A stretch of DNA of 64,000 nucleotides from UBA11524 sp045132495 (GCA_045132495.1 JBGUSK010000051.1:1-64000); one strand, 5' to 3'; counted from the stretch's first letter, positions 15,833 through 24,807 are shown. The notes: generated by a model not told the origin, from the sequence alone. A program made the numbers and translations.

Positions 15833-15861
15833 AGTGTAGCACAACTTCCATCGCTTGGCAA
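15833..15861 (-). promoter_or_regulatory. Promoter of PIG-L paralogue 1
   Basis: On the minus strand TTGCCA (15861-15856), 17-bp spacer, TACACT (15838-15833). Confidence 0.75.
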
Positions 15862-15867
15862 GCATAA

Positions 15868-15903
15868 CAAAAGCAGACGGCCGCATTCTTACGGGCGTCT
15901 GCT
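15868..15903 (-). terminator. Terminator of the esterase/transporter operon
   Basis: Arms AGCAGACG (15872-15879) and CGTCTGCT (15896-15903) pair perfectly; reading the minus strand a TTTTG run follows. Confidence 0.8.
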
Positions 15904-15915
15904 GATGATGCAGAA

Positions 15916-17430
15916 TCAGTTTTCCAGCGCGCGGTCCAGGAGGAATTTTTCCAGGCCCTGCAATGGCCAGCGCTCGGGCTGGGTATGGTCACCAAAGACC
16001 ATCCACGCGGGGGATTCCTCCGTCAAGGCGGGCCACAGGGGCAGCTCCTTACCCTGGCTGTCGAGGCCGTTGGGGTCGCCGGTGCGGATGAAATTCACCC
16101 AGTAATCGCACATATTCCGCGCCAGATCGTAGTGCTTGCCGGTAAAGGGCCGCCAGCATTTTGCCAGGGTCTCAAAGAAGAACCACAGATCGACGGAATG
16201 GAAGGTGCCCGGGTTGTCCCAGCCTGGGATTTCCGGATCAAAATTGTATGCGTAGAGCGGCTGCTTGACGCCGTTTTTCGCATTCATGCGGCTGGCTGCA
16301 CGGATGGCGAAGCCGATGGCATGCTGCAGGCCTTCGCTGGTGATGCTTTCCTTTGTGGCGGGGTGGCTGAAGAAGGAAAGAAATTCCTCCGCCCTGTCGC
16401 TGAATTGGGCCTCGGCAAAGGACCGCAGGGCTTCCTCGGAATCCGCCGGGGGAAGGGCGGTAAACTCGCTGCTTGTCTGTCCCAGCAGCACCGGGCATTG
16501 AATGCGCTCGGGGTGGAGATACCACTCGTTGGAGCGGAAGGTGCTGAAAACGCCGTCCACCGTTTCGCCCCAGCAGCCCCAGGGCCAGGAAAGGGACATG
16601 TCTTCAACCACGCGGGCAGGCAGCGCACGGGCCTCGGCCAGTGTCTTCACGCCCAGGGCCTCGAAGAAGCGCATCCCCTGTTCCTCCGCTTCCTTCATCG
16701 TGCGGGGGAAGAGGCCCATCTTTGCGCCATAGGGCTGGGTGAAGGTGCCGCTCTGCACGATGGCCCGCTGGAACAATCCATGATTGGTGGGGCTGGTCAT
16801 CTGAGCGCAGACGCTCATGCCGCCAGCGGATTGTCCGCCGATGGTGATGTTCTCCGGGTCGCCGCCAAAGGAAGCGATGTTCCGCTTGACCCACCGGGTC
16901 GCGCACTGCTGATCCAGGAAGCCGAAATTCGCAGGGGCTTCGGGGGCTTCCGCGGTGATTTCCGGGTGGCAGAGGAAGCCGAAGCAATTCAGGCGGTAAC
17001 CCACCGTCACGACCACGACGCCGCGGCGTGCGATGCGCTCCCCGTCAAATTCCATCTCCGTGGTGTTGCCCACTTGTAATCCGCCGCCGAAATACCAGAC
17101 GTACACGGGCAGGTTTTTCCGGCCATCCGCAGGCGCCCAGACGTTGAGGTACAGGCAGTCCTCGCTCATGGGGAGATCTGCGTCCACAGCCCATTCCCGG
17201 GCATAGATATCCTTCATGGGGTCGCCGGCACAGTTGGCCTGCATGGCGATGGGGCCGAATTCCGCCGCGAAGAGCTCGCCTTCCCAATCCTTGCAGGGCT
17301 GGGGAGCACGCCAGCGGTTCTCGCCCACCGGCGGCGCGGCGAACGGGATGCCCTTGTAGCTGGTGATCCGCGGGTCAGCCGCAGGAAGGCCGCGAACCCA
17401 GCCGTTTTCGACTTTGACACGACGAATCAT
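15916..17430 (-). CDS. Carboxylesterase type B
   Basis: This is a 504-residue alpha/beta-hydrolase of the type-B carboxylesterase family. The nucleophile elbow GQSAGG is near residue 204, the N-terminal GIPFAAPPVGENRWR signature is present, and so is the EDCLYLNVWAP stretch. There is no signal peptide, so it acts in the cytoplasm, probably on acyl or aromatic esters brought in with plant glycans. It is the last gene after the LplC/LplB/binding-protein genes and shares their direction; a terminator follows. AAAGGAGGAG precedes the start. Confidence 0.9.
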   Translation of the reverse strand: MIRRVKVENGWVRGLPAADPRITSYKGIPFAAPPVGENRWRAPQPCKDWEGELFAAEFGPIAMQANCAGDPMKDIYAREWAVDADLPMSEDCLYLNVWAPADGRKNLPVYVWYFGGGLQVGNTTEMEFDGERIARRGVVVVTVGYRLNCFGFLCHPEITAEAPEAPANFGFLDQQCATRWVKRNIASFGGDPENITIGGQSAGGMSVCAQMTSPTNHGLFQRAIVQSGTFTQPYGAKMGLFPRTMKEAEEQGMRFFEALGVKTLAEARALPARVVEDMSLSWPWGCWGETVDGVFSTFRSNEWYLHPERIQCPVLLGQTSSEFTALPPADSEEALRSFAEAQFSDRAEEFLSFFSHPATKESITSEGLQHAIGFAIRAASRMNAKNGVKQPLYAYNFDPEIPGWDNPGTFHSVDLWFFFETLAKCWRPFTGKHYDLARNMCDYWVNFIRTGDPNGLDSQGKELPLWPALTEESPAWMVFGDHTQPERWPLQGLEKFLLDRALEN

Positions 17431-17551
17431 GGAAAACTCCTCCTTTTCTCATAAAGGCATGAAAATGCGGAACCGGTATGTGGAATCACATTGCGGACAG
17501 CCGCCTCACAATTCAATCCCGCATTCCGAATTCCGCATCCTGAATTCATTT

Positions 17552-18463
17552 TTAGCCCTTCACGCCGCCCAGCACCATACCGGTGACAAAGTAGCGCTGC
17601 AGGAAGGGGTACACCACCAGGATAGGCAGTGCAGATACCACCGTGATTGCACAGCGGATGGTGATCGGCGTCGTCTGGGTGGTGTTTTTGAGCGCGTCTG
17701 CGGAGGTTTGGGCCGCATTCATGCTCTGGGTGGTGGTGGCCAGCTTCATCTTCAGCAGGTATTGCAGGGTGTAAAGATGCTTTTTGCTGCCGTTGTAAAG
17801 CTGGGTGTCAAACCACTGATTCCAGCTGCCTACGGCCACGAACAGGGCGACGGTCGCCAGCACGGGCATGCACAGCGGGAAGATAATCTGCCAGAAGATG
17901 CGGAAGTCGCCTGCGCCGTCAATGCGGGCGGATTCCGCCAGCGCCTCGGGCAGACCGCCGATGTAGGTGCGGATGACGATCATGTTGAAGCAGGAGAACA
18001 TCGTGGGGATGATGTACACCCAGAAGGACTTCGACAGATGCAGCGTCTTGGAGATCAGCAGATAGTTGGGGATCAGGCCCGCGTTAACGTACATGGTCAG
18101 CACCATCAGCATGGTGATGAACTTGCGCAGCACATATTCGCGGCGGCTGAGGGCGAAGGCCAGCATAGAGGTCAGCACCACGTTGAGAAGGGTGGTGATC
18201 ACCGTGCGGGAGACGGAAATGAGGAATGCCTGGTAAATCAGCGGGTCGGTCAGCAGGGATTCGTAGGCCTTCGTGCTGAACACACGGGGCCACAGGCCGA
18301 TGCCGCCGCGCAGGGCGTCCGTGCCATCATTGAAGGAGATGGCCACGGTGTTGATGACCGGGTAAAGCGTGATGAACATCAGCACGCACAGCAAGATGGT
18401 ATTGACCACCGGGAAGACGATATCCCGGCGCTTCAGTCTTTTACTGAGATTCGACACAGTCAC
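17552..18463 (-). CDS. Carbohydrate ABC transporter permease, LplC/YtcP type
   Basis: This 303-residue permease has about six membrane helices. The EAA loop ALAESARIDGAGDFRIFW is near residue 180 and a C-terminal MVLGGVKG is typical for the LplC/YtcP group. It lies 14 bp after the LplB-type gene, in an operon with a solute-binding protein. The 121-bp gap to the esterase holds short CATTCCG-like near repeats and the esterase ribosome site. The likely cargo is an oligosaccharide; the neighbouring esterase and pectinesterase suggest plant cell-wall fragments. Confidence 0.92.
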   Translation of the reverse strand: MTVSNLSKRLKRRDIVFPVVNTILLCVLMFITLYPVINTVAISFNDGTDALRGGIGLWPRVFSTKAYESLLTDPLIYQAFLISVSRTVITTLLNVVLTSMLAFALSRREYVLRKFITMLMVLTMYVNAGLIPNYLLISKTLHLSKSFWVYIIPTMFSCFNMIVIRTYIGGLPEALAESARIDGAGDFRIFWQIIFPLCMPVLATVALFVAVGSWNQWFDTQLYNGSKKHLYTLQYLLKMKLATTTQSMNAAQTSADALKNTTQTTPITIRCAITVVSALPILVVYPFLQRYFVTGMVLGGVKG

Positions 18464-18477
18464 AGGATATCCCTCCT

Positions 18478-19434
18478 TTAGATCAGCGTTTCCTCGTCCA
18501 GCTTCCTTGCGATGAAGTTGGCGGAGAAGAGCAGAATGATGGCAACCACGCTCTTGAACATACCCGCAGCGATGGCGCGGCCGTACTGGTTGTTGGAAAT
18601 GCCGTACTTGAGGACGAACACGTCAATGGTCTGGGAATAATCAATGACCTGGGAATTGCCCATCAGGTACTGGATCTCAAAGCCGGCTTCCATCAGGTGG
18701 CCGATGTTCATGATCAGCAGCACCACGAAGGTGGACTTGATGCCCGGCAGCGTGACGTGCATGATGCGCTTGAATCGGCCAGCACCGTCGATGGAGGCGG
18801 CTTCGTACAGCGTCGGGTCGATGGAGGTCATGGTGGAAATGTAGATGATGGAGTTCCAGCCGACTTCCTTCCAGATGTTGATCACGCCAACCAGAGGCCA
18901 GAAGAGCTTCTCCTCGCCCAGCCAGAAGATCGGCGTATCGATGACGCCCATCTTCAGCAAAATATCGTTGACCACACCATTGCTGGAGAAGATATTCTGT
19001 GCCATGCCCACGACGATAACCATCGACAGGAAGTGGGGCAGATAGGTCACCGTCTGCACAGTGCGCTTGAACCAGCGCAGGCGCACCTCGTTGAGCAGAA
19101 TGGCCAGCAAGATAGCTGCCAGCGTGCCGAACACCAGGTTGATCAGGCTCATTGCCAGGGTGTTGCGGATGGCCAGCAGGAAGTCATCACGGCCAAAGAG
19201 CCACTCGAAGTTGCCCAGTCCGATCCACTTGCTGCCAAAGGGCCCCAGGTTGGGCTTGTAATTCTGGAAAGCGCCGATCCAGCCCCACAATGGGGAATAG
19301 TTGAACAGCAGCACATACAAAAGCATGGGAACGGACATCAGCATCAGCTGTTTCTGTCCCCACAGCGTTTTGAAAAAGCCTTTTTTCTTTTTCACCTGCA
19401 TGGCCGGTGCGGGATTCTTACCTGCTCGGGTCAT
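18478..19434 (-). CDS. Carbohydrate ABC transporter permease, LplB type
   Basis: A 318-residue membrane protein of the LplB/YteP family with six predicted helices. The EAA loop YEAASIDGAGRFKRIMHVT lies near residue 213. A lysine-rich N-terminus precedes the first helix. It forms the heterodimeric channel with the LplC-type permease. As is usual for this family the operon has no ATPase; a shared MsmX-like ATPase elsewhere is expected. Confidence 0.92.
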   Translation of the reverse strand: MTRAGKNPAPAMQVKKKKGFFKTLWGQKQLMLMSVPMLLYVLLFNYSPLWGWIGAFQNYKPNLGPFGSKWIGLGNFEWLFGRDDFLLAIRNTLAMSLINLVFGTLAAILLAILLNEVRLRWFKRTVQTVTYLPHFLSMVIVVGMAQNIFSSNGVVNDILLKMGVIDTPIFWLGEEKLFWPLVGVINIWKEVGWNSIIYISTMTSIDPTLYEAASIDGAGRFKRIMHVTLPGIKSTFVVLLIMNIGHLMEAGFEIQYLMGNSQVIDYSQTIDVFVLKYGISNNQYGRAIAAGMFKSVVAIILLFSANFIARKLDEETLI

Positions 19435-19506
19435 CGTTGCGTACCCCTTTCTGAAAAAGCCATGGGGAGAGACGGAGCTCTCCCCATAGCCTGAAAGATG
19501 CGAGGA

Positions 19507-21144
19507 TTACTTGGTAGCGGCTTCAACGAGCTTGAGGACTTCCTCCTGCATGAACTCAGTGTAGATGGTCGCAGAGGGAGTGATCTCCTCGACGAATTCG
19601 TTCCACAGCTTGTCGAACTCAGCATCGTCAGCGGCCATGATGATCTTGGGCAGCCACTCGTCCTGGATGGCGTTGAAGTCGTTGTAGTCATCCTGGATGG
19701 GGGTCTTGTCGATCTGCCAGGCTTCGCCGTAGGGAGCCAGCTCGATGGGCGCATTGAAGAAATCAGCGGGCTTCTTGTAGCCGTAGGCGGACAGGAAGGC
19801 CTTGTCGTAATCGCTCATCAGGTTGAAGTAGTTCTCAGCCTGATCGCTGTGGGCCCAGGCATTGCCGTCGTCCTGGGTGCCCTGCTTCTTGGGCGCGGAT
19901 TCCCAGATCGCCTTGGCGGTGTTGGCCATCTGCCAGGAAGCATCCTGACGGTTCTTGTACTGTTCCTCGGTCATGAGCATGCGGCCGTTCTCGACGTAGT
20001 AGTCTTCGCCTTCGACGCCCCACTGCAGCAGCTTCTGCCAGCGGTCGGACAGCAGGCCTTCAAACAGCTCGATCATGCGCTCGGGGTATTCGCAGTTGAC
20101 GGAGATACCGAAGCCGCGGTCCTTGTTGGGCACGGCGCCGTTCAGGTAGTGCTCCTCGATGACGCCGTAGCCGTAGCTCTCGTCATACACCAGGGGCAGG
20201 GCGATGAAGGTGTTCTCGTACATACCAGCGGTCTCCAGCGCGGCGGTGGCAGAGCCGAAGTCCCAGGTCTGGTCGAACATGCCCAGGATCGTGCCGCTGG
20301 ACAGGGCCGCGATGTACTGGTCATAGTTCATAACGAAGGTATCCTTGTTGATCATGCCCTTCTTGTATTCTTCGTTCAGCTTCTTGTAGTAGGGCTTGGC
20401 GTAGTCCTGATTGATGAAGGTCTCGGTCTCCCAGTTGCCGGAGTGGATATTGATGATGACTTCACCGTCGTTGGGGCGGCCCATCAGGTGCTGCACGGGG
20501 TTGATCAGGCAGAAGTGACGCCAGCCTTCGCACAGGATCGCGAAACCGGTGTAGGGGTTGCCGTCCTTGTTGGTGGGGTTGGCGGCGATGAAGCGCTCGA
20601 TCAGGTCGAAGTACTCATTCAGGGTCTTGATCTGGGGGTAGCCAGCCCAGGCCAAAACCTGCTTCTGGATGAAGAAGGCGGGGCCGTTGCAGGCGTTCTG
20701 GATCTGCGCGTTGTAGTTGATGCCGTAGTTGGGGATGATGAACAGCTCGCCGTTCTCATTGACCAGCTGGGGCAGCAGATCCTTGATGTGGTTGTACAGG
20801 TTGGGGGTCTTCTCCTCGGAGATGTAGGGCAGCAGGTCGATCAGCGCGCCAGCGTTGATGATCTTCTCAGCGCTGTTGCCGCCGTCGAACAGATCGGGGT
20901 AATCTTCGCCCGCGATCTTGGTGCCCAGGGTCTCGTCCAGGTCGCCCGCGAGGAACTCGATCTCGAACTTGATGCCGAATTCATCTTCGATCATCTTGTA
21001 GATCTTGTTGTTGTCCAGGGGCTGATCGCCGGGATCGCCACGGAAGACGGTCACGGTAATGACTTCCTTTTCGTCCGCCACAGCAAAGCTGCACAGGGAC
21101 AAAATCATTGCCAGTGCCAGGATGCCAGCCAACAGTTTACGCAT
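19507..21144 (-). CDS. Extracellular solute-binding protein of LplA/YtcQ type
   Basis: The 545-residue exported protein has a signal peptide (MRKLLAGILALAMILSLC...) and the long binding-protein fold of family 1 partnering LplB/LplC. The leader ends SLCSFAVADE. Cysteine is present but the preceding LSL is not a normal lipobox, and AVA-DE looks like a type I cleavage site, so membrane attachment is unclear. It is the first gene of the operon, driven from the promoter at 21197-21225, and is probably the most highly expressed. AAGGAGG precedes the start. Confidence 0.9.
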   Translation of the reverse strand: MRKLLAGILALAMILSLCSFAVADEKEVITVTVFRGDPGDQPLDNNKIYKMIEDEFGIKFEIEFLAGDLDETLGTKIAGEDYPDLFDGGNSAEKIINAGALIDLLPYISEEKTPNLYNHIKDLLPQLVNENGELFIIPNYGINYNAQIQNACNGPAFFIQKQVLAWAGYPQIKTLNEYFDLIERFIAANPTNKDGNPYTGFAILCEGWRHFCLINPVQHLMGRPNDGEVIINIHSGNWETETFINQDYAKPYYKKLNEEYKKGMINKDTFVMNYDQYIAALSSGTILGMFDQTWDFGSATAALETAGMYENTFIALPLVYDESYGYGVIEEHYLNGAVPNKDRGFGISVNCEYPERMIELFEGLLSDRWQKLLQWGVEGEDYYVENGRMLMTEEQYKNRQDASWQMANTAKAIWESAPKKQGTQDDGNAWAHSDQAENYFNLMSDYDKAFLSAYGYKKPADFFNAPIELAPYGEAWQIDKTPIQDDYNDFNAIQDEWLPKIIMAADDAEFDKLWNEFVEEITPSATIYTEFMQEEVLKLVEAATK

Positions 21145-21196
21145 GTTTTGTGGTCCTCCTTAAAACAATTTGGGAACGAACATCCCATTTAAGACA

Positions 21197-21225
21197 AGTA
21201 TACCCAGTCGATAATATTCACGCAA
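21197..21225 (-). promoter_or_regulatory. Promoter of the LplABC-type operon
   Basis: Minus strand TTGCGT (21225-21220), 17-bp spacer, TATACT (21202-21197). Repeat 1 of the operator group begins 17 bp upstream of the -35 box, the position expected for an AraC-type activator. Confidence 0.8.
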
Positions 21226-21241
21226 TGCACATAAATATGTA

Positions 21242-21427
21242 TTTATGGACAAAAGTATCCTTCTTAATTTTTTATGGACAAAAGAGTTGGTTGCGTCATA
21301 TTAAATTGTAAATGGGAATAAAATGGACAGAGATGGGCAAAAATATCTTGAGGAAAAATCAAAGCGAAAAACGAAAAAATGAATAATTACAAATAATGTG
21401 CATATTTATAGACAAAAATATCCTTTT
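21242..21427. promoter_or_regulatory. Four-copy operator repeats between divergent genes
   Basis: A TTTATGGACAAAAGTATCCTT-like motif occurs at 21242-21262, 21271-21290 (3' end diverged), 21333-21349 (ATGGGCAAAAATATCTT) and 21405-21427 (TTTATAGACAAAAATATCC). All four copies have the same orientation. They lie in the AT-rich 361-bp gap between the transporter operon and the AraC gene. The outer copies abut the two opposed promoters. They are the probable binding sites of the neighbouring AraC-family regulator. Confidence 0.7.
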
Positions 21428-21429
21428 CC

Positions 21430-21458
21430 TTTACTTAACGGAATGAATCGGCTAAACT
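21430..21458 (+). promoter_or_regulatory. Promoter of the AraC-family gene
   Basis: TTTACT (21430-21435), 17-bp spacer, TAAACT (21453-21458), immediately downstream of operator copy 4. Confidence 0.65.
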
Positions 21459-21505
21459 GAAGTCAATGAAACAGGTTTAATAACTAACAGAAGGGAGGAT
21501 TGCGG

Positions 21506-22309
21506 ATGAATCCTGTTTTTTATGAGCAGAGAAAAGAAAATTTGTTTGCTGGTATCATCTGTGATCATCCCTTTCCGGCCCATGTGCATGATGTGGTAGA
21601 GATCGTATGCCTGCGGAAGGGCAGTTTGAGTATGACCATTGCCGGTAAGAGCCTGCTGGTGCTGCCGGGAGACATCGCGGTCGTCTTTCCTTCCATTTCC
21701 CACAGCTACGACGAGGTATCACCGGATGCAGCGGGACTGTCTCTGATCTTTCTTCCGGACACGATCATGGAGTTCTACCACACCTTCCGCACGATGCAGC
21801 CGGTGCAGCCGCTGCTGCTGGGTCAGGAAAAGGCGCCGGAGCTGGATGCGATCATTGATGGAATGCAGAAGGTGATCGAAAACAGCAAGGATACACCGCT
21901 GAGGCTGGGGTACCTGCATCTGCTTTTGTCCTATCTGTTTACCTGCCTGCCCCTGATCCCGGGCGGGAGAAATCCCCATTCCACATTGACCTATCAGGTG
22001 CTGCACTATATTTCCGAGCATTTCACCGAGCCCTTGACGCTGGAGAATACCGCCCATGCCCTTGGCATCAGCCGCATCCATCTCAGCCATATTTTCTCCC
22101 AGCAGCTGCACATCAACTTCCGGCAGTACATCAACACCCTGCGCATTGACCGCGCCCGGGCGCTGCTGCGGAATCCATCCTATTCCATCTCGCAGATCGC
22201 CTATCTGTGCGGCTATGGCAATCAGCGTACCTTCCATCGTGCATTTCTTGCCCAATGCGGCGTTCCGCCGAACCGTTTTCGTTCGCAGGAGCCTTCTGAA
22301 TCAGAATAA
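21506..22309 (+). CDS. AraC-family transcriptional regulator
   Basis: The 267-residue protein has an N-terminal cupin-type sensing region (HPFPAHVHDVVEI, near residues 25-40) and a C-terminal AraC DNA-binding domain. The first helix-turn-helix includes ALGISRIHLSHIF, the second ISQIAYLCGYGNQRTFHRAF. It probably senses a sugar and activates the divergent LplABC-type operon through the operator repeats at 21242-21427. The start at 21506 has GGGAGG with 7-nt spacing; a TTG at 21500 is too close. A strong terminator follows. Confidence 0.92.
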   Translation: MNPVFYEQRKENLFAGIICDHPFPAHVHDVVEIVCLRKGSLSMTIAGKSLLVLPGDIAVVFPSISHSYDEVSPDAAGLSLIFLPDTIMEFYHTFRTMQPVQPLLLGQEKAPELDAIIDGMQKVIENSKDTPLRLGYLHLLLSYLFTCLPLIPGGRNPHSTLTYQVLHYISEHFTEPLTLENTAHALGISRIHLSHIFSQQLHINFRQYINTLRIDRARALLRNPSYSISQIAYLCGYGNQRTFHRAFLAQCGVPPNRFRSQEPSESE

Positions 22310-22322
22310 ATCCCGGCATAGA

Positions 22323-22362
22323 AAAAGCCCGCTTTTCTCCATCAATGGGAAAGCGGGCTTTT
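22323..22362. terminator. Bidirectional terminator
   Basis: AAAAGCCCGCTTT (22323-22335) and AAAGCGGGCTTTT (22350-22362) are exact inverted repeats between the convergent AraC and pectinesterase genes. Confidence 0.9.
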
Positions 22363-22415
22363 GATGTGGTGTTGTCTGGTCCAGTAGCAGGTGGCTGCCC
22401 TGCCAATAGAATGCA

Positions 22416-23357
22416 TCACAGGCTGTTCATGAAATCCGCATAGGCGATCTGCGCTGCTTCCTCCCTTGTCAGCACGCGGGAGTAGGTACGGCTTTCGGTA
22501 CTGCTGCCCGGGCCGAAGCAATGGTATTCGGCGTACAGGCCATTGCGGGGAAAGCTCTCCTTGCCCCAGTCGTCCCAGCCCTCGGGGCGGATGTGGGGGC
22601 CGAGGAAGCAATCCAGCAGGATGGTTCGGGCGTATTCCCGCCAGGGACGGCCCAGATAAAAGGAGGCGTCCGGAACATTCTCGCCCACAAACCTGCAATG
22701 GTTGAACACATAGCCATACTTCTGCCCCTCGGGGGTGGAGGCGGCGGTGGCAAAACCGCCGGGATCGCGGCCTTCGCGGCGGATGCAGATGATCTCGCAG
22801 TCCTCAAACCATGCTGCCGCGCCGCCAAAGATGAAGTCCACATCCCCCTTGATGACGCAGCGCAGATAGGTCTGCCTTTGCGCCTTGCGGGGGAGAAGTT
22901 GGGTCGGACCGAGGAAGCCGCCGGGGATGACCTCTTTGGGCGGCAGCGGCGCGGTGAACAGCGTATCCTGGCAGGACGTCAGCTCACAGTTTTCGCAGAC
23001 GAAGCCATCGCCGTCCGCGAAGAGGGCGATGCATTGGCCGGAATCAGCCAGGCAGCCTGCGTCGTTGCGGACGGCAAGGTTCTTCACACAGCAATTGTCC
23101 GCCAGCACCAGCAGGGTATAGGAGCGGAAGGTGCCGTTTTTCCGACCGTCGGGGTGAAGGGCGGTGGCTGCGTCGTCCCACAGGATGCAGGTTTTTTCCG
23201 CGCCGGAGCCCTGAAGGATGGTGTTGGGGCGGCGCAGCTCGATCTTCTCCCGGTACACGCCCGGGGCCAGCAGAATGCGGGCGGAATGGCCGTCATCGGG
23301 CAGGCTGTTGATAGCGGCCTGCAGGCTGTCGCCAGGGTGAAGGGTCAACTCATGCAT
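22416..23357 (-). CDS. Pectinesterase (CE8 family)
   Basis: A 313-residue right-handed beta-helix pectin methylesterase. Family signatures visible are the Asp-containing GDVDFIFGGAAAW near residue 175, QDTLFTAPL near 130 and YLGRPWREYARTI near 233. It removes methyl groups from galacturonic acid residues of pectin. No signal peptide is seen, so it acts inside the cell on imported oligogalacturonides. It is the last gene of a three-gene minus-strand operon with DUF3783 and a dehydrogenase; its ribosome site overlaps the DUF3783 stop. Confidence 0.93.
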   Translation of the reverse strand: MHELTLHPGDSLQAAINSLPDDGHSARILLAPGVYREKIELRRPNTILQGSGAEKTCILWDDAATALHPDGRKNGTFRSYTLLVLADNCCVKNLAVRNDAGCLADSGQCIALFADGDGFVCENCELTSCQDTLFTAPLPPKEVIPGGFLGPTQLLPRKAQRQTYLRCVIKGDVDFIFGGAAAWFEDCEIICIRREGRDPGGFATAASTPEGQKYGYVFNHCRFVGENVPDASFYLGRPWREYARTILLDCFLGPHIRPEGWDDWGKESFPRNGLYAEYHCFGPGSSTESRTYSRVLTREEAAQIAYADFMNSL

Positions 23358-23361
23358 CGTA

Positions 23362-23748
23362 TCACTCCTTGTGGTCGGCGGTCTCGCCCTTCAAAACGGC
23401 TTGGCGCTCCTGCCGCAGCTCAGCGTGGAGTTCCACAGCTGTCCAGGTGCTGTTGTCAGGCGTCACCACGGCCTTGAGGGCTACCGGGGCGAAACGCTGC
23501 TGCTTGCAGGTGGTCAGGAAGGTGTTGAGCTGATGGTCGCTCAGGTTGTGGAACAGCAGCATCTCGTCATCAAAGGAATTGACAGAAGGCTCGGTTTCCG
23601 GCTCACTTAGGCCAACGAGGGTGGCAATGTGATGGTCAAACCGCTCCGGCGGAATGGGCTTGACCAGGATGCCCAGCTTGAAGCAGATAAACCGCAGCTT
23701 GGTCAGGCGGTTTTCATTCAGGTTGAAGGTGAAGATGGTGGGACGCAT
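23362..23748 (-). CDS. DUF3783 protein
   Basis: This 128-residue soluble protein begins MRPTIFTFNLNENR and resembles the clostridial DUF3783 family, whose function is unknown. No catalytic motif is apparent; there is one cysteine in the FICFKLG stretch and another in TTCKQQ. The start is the internal ATG at 23748 with AAGGAGG; an upstream in-frame ATG overlaps the dehydrogenase end. It sits between the dehydrogenase and pectinesterase genes with 4-10 bp gaps, so it is cotranscribed. Confidence 0.8.
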   Translation of the reverse strand: MRPTIFTFNLNENRLTKLRFICFKLGILVKPIPPERFDHHIATLVGLSEPETEPSVNSFDDEMLLFHNLSDHQLNTFLTTCKQQRFAPVALKAVVTPDNSTWTAVELHAELRQERQAVLKGETADHKE

Positions 23749-23758
23749 GGGAACCTCC

Positions 23759-24703
23759 TTACCTCGCCACGTTATTCTGCACATTTCCCGCCAGGTAGTG
23801 CCGCACGTTGTCGATGGCGACGCTCAGCAGACGCTGGCGGGCTTCGGTGGCCGCCCAGGCGATGTGAGGCGTGATGATCATGTTGTCAAGGCCCAGCAGC
23901 GGGCTGTCGGCGTTGATGGGCTCGCGGCAGGTCACGTCGGAGGCCGCTGCGTATACCTTGCCGGAGACCAGCGCGTCCCGCAGGTCAGCCTCGTTGATGA
24001 GACCACCCCGCGCGGTGTTGAGGATGATCACGCCGTCCTTCATCTTGGCGATGGTGTCACGGTTGATCATGCCGGTGTTTTCCGCTGTCAGCGGGCAGTG
24101 CAGGGACACGATATCGGACTTCGCATAGAGCTCGTCCAGCTCGGTGTGGAAGTCCTCTGCGCCGTGACGGGAGTAGGCCAGCACCTTCATGCCGAAGGCC
24201 TGGGCGACCCTGGCGACCTCCTTGCCGATGCTGCCGCAGCCCACGATGCCGAAGGTCTTGCCCTGCAGCTCCATCAGCGGGTAATCCCAGAAGGCGAAAT
24301 CCCGGCAGGCACTCCACTTGCCCTCATGCACCACGCGGCTGTGATGGCCTACATGCAGGCAGATCTCCAGCAGCAGCGCCATGGTGAACTGGGCCACGGT
24401 GGGGGTGGAATACGCCGGCACGTTGGTCACGACGATGCCGCGCTTCTTTGCCTCGGCGACGTCCACCACGTTGTAGCCCGTGGCCAGCACGCCGATGTAG
24501 CGCAGGTTCGGACAAGCCGCCATGATATCGGCGGAAATGACGGTCTTGTTGGTGAGGATGATGGGTGCGTCGCCGATGCGGGCGATGACGTCCTGGGGGG
24601 CGGTGTACTCATGAACGGTCAGCTCGCCCAGGGCGGAAAGCGGCTCCCAGCTCAGGTCGCCTGGGTTGGCGACAAAGCCGTCAAGAATGATGATCTTGGA
24701 CAT
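23759..24703 (-). CDS. D-2-hydroxyacid dehydrogenase (glycerate dehydrogenase-like)
   Basis: A 314-residue NAD-dependent D-isomer 2-hydroxyacid dehydrogenase. The Rossmann motif GIVGCGSIG lies near residue 149, the catalytic Arg region NTARGGLINE near 232, and the catalytic His region ITPHIAWAATEAR near 283. It most resembles glycerate/hydroxypyruvate reductases. The start is ATG 24703 with AAGGAG; an in-frame upstream extension to 24865 passes through the promoter. First gene of the operon with DUF3783 and pectinesterase, suggesting a role in uronate or glycerate metabolism. Confidence 0.9.
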   Translation of the reverse strand: MSKIIILDGFVANPGDLSWEPLSALGELTVHEYTAPQDVIARIGDAPIILTNKTVISADIMAACPNLRYIGVLATGYNVVDVAEAKKRGIVVTNVPAYSTPTVAQFTMALLLEICLHVGHHSRVVHEGKWSACRDFAFWDYPLMELQGKTFGIVGCGSIGKEVARVAQAFGMKVLAYSRHGAEDFHTELDELYAKSDIVSLHCPLTAENTGMINRDTIAKMKDGVIILNTARGGLINEADLRDALVSGKVYAAASDVTCREPINADSPLLGLDNMIITPHIAWAATEARQRLLSVAIDNVRHYLAGNVQNNVAR

Positions 24704-24734
24704 GTTGATTGCTCCTTGCAGGTGAATTTGTTTC

Positions 24735-24763
24735 ATTTTAGCACGGGGATGGTAGAGAGTCAA
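24735..24763 (-). promoter_or_regulatory. Promoter of the dehydrogenase-pectinesterase operon
   Basis: Minus strand TTGACT (24763-24758), 17-bp spacer, TAAAAT (24740-24735). Confidence 0.8.
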
Positions 24764-24807
24764 TGGGGCTGTCTCCGTTAACAAACTTAACACTTTCCCT
24801 GCATCGG

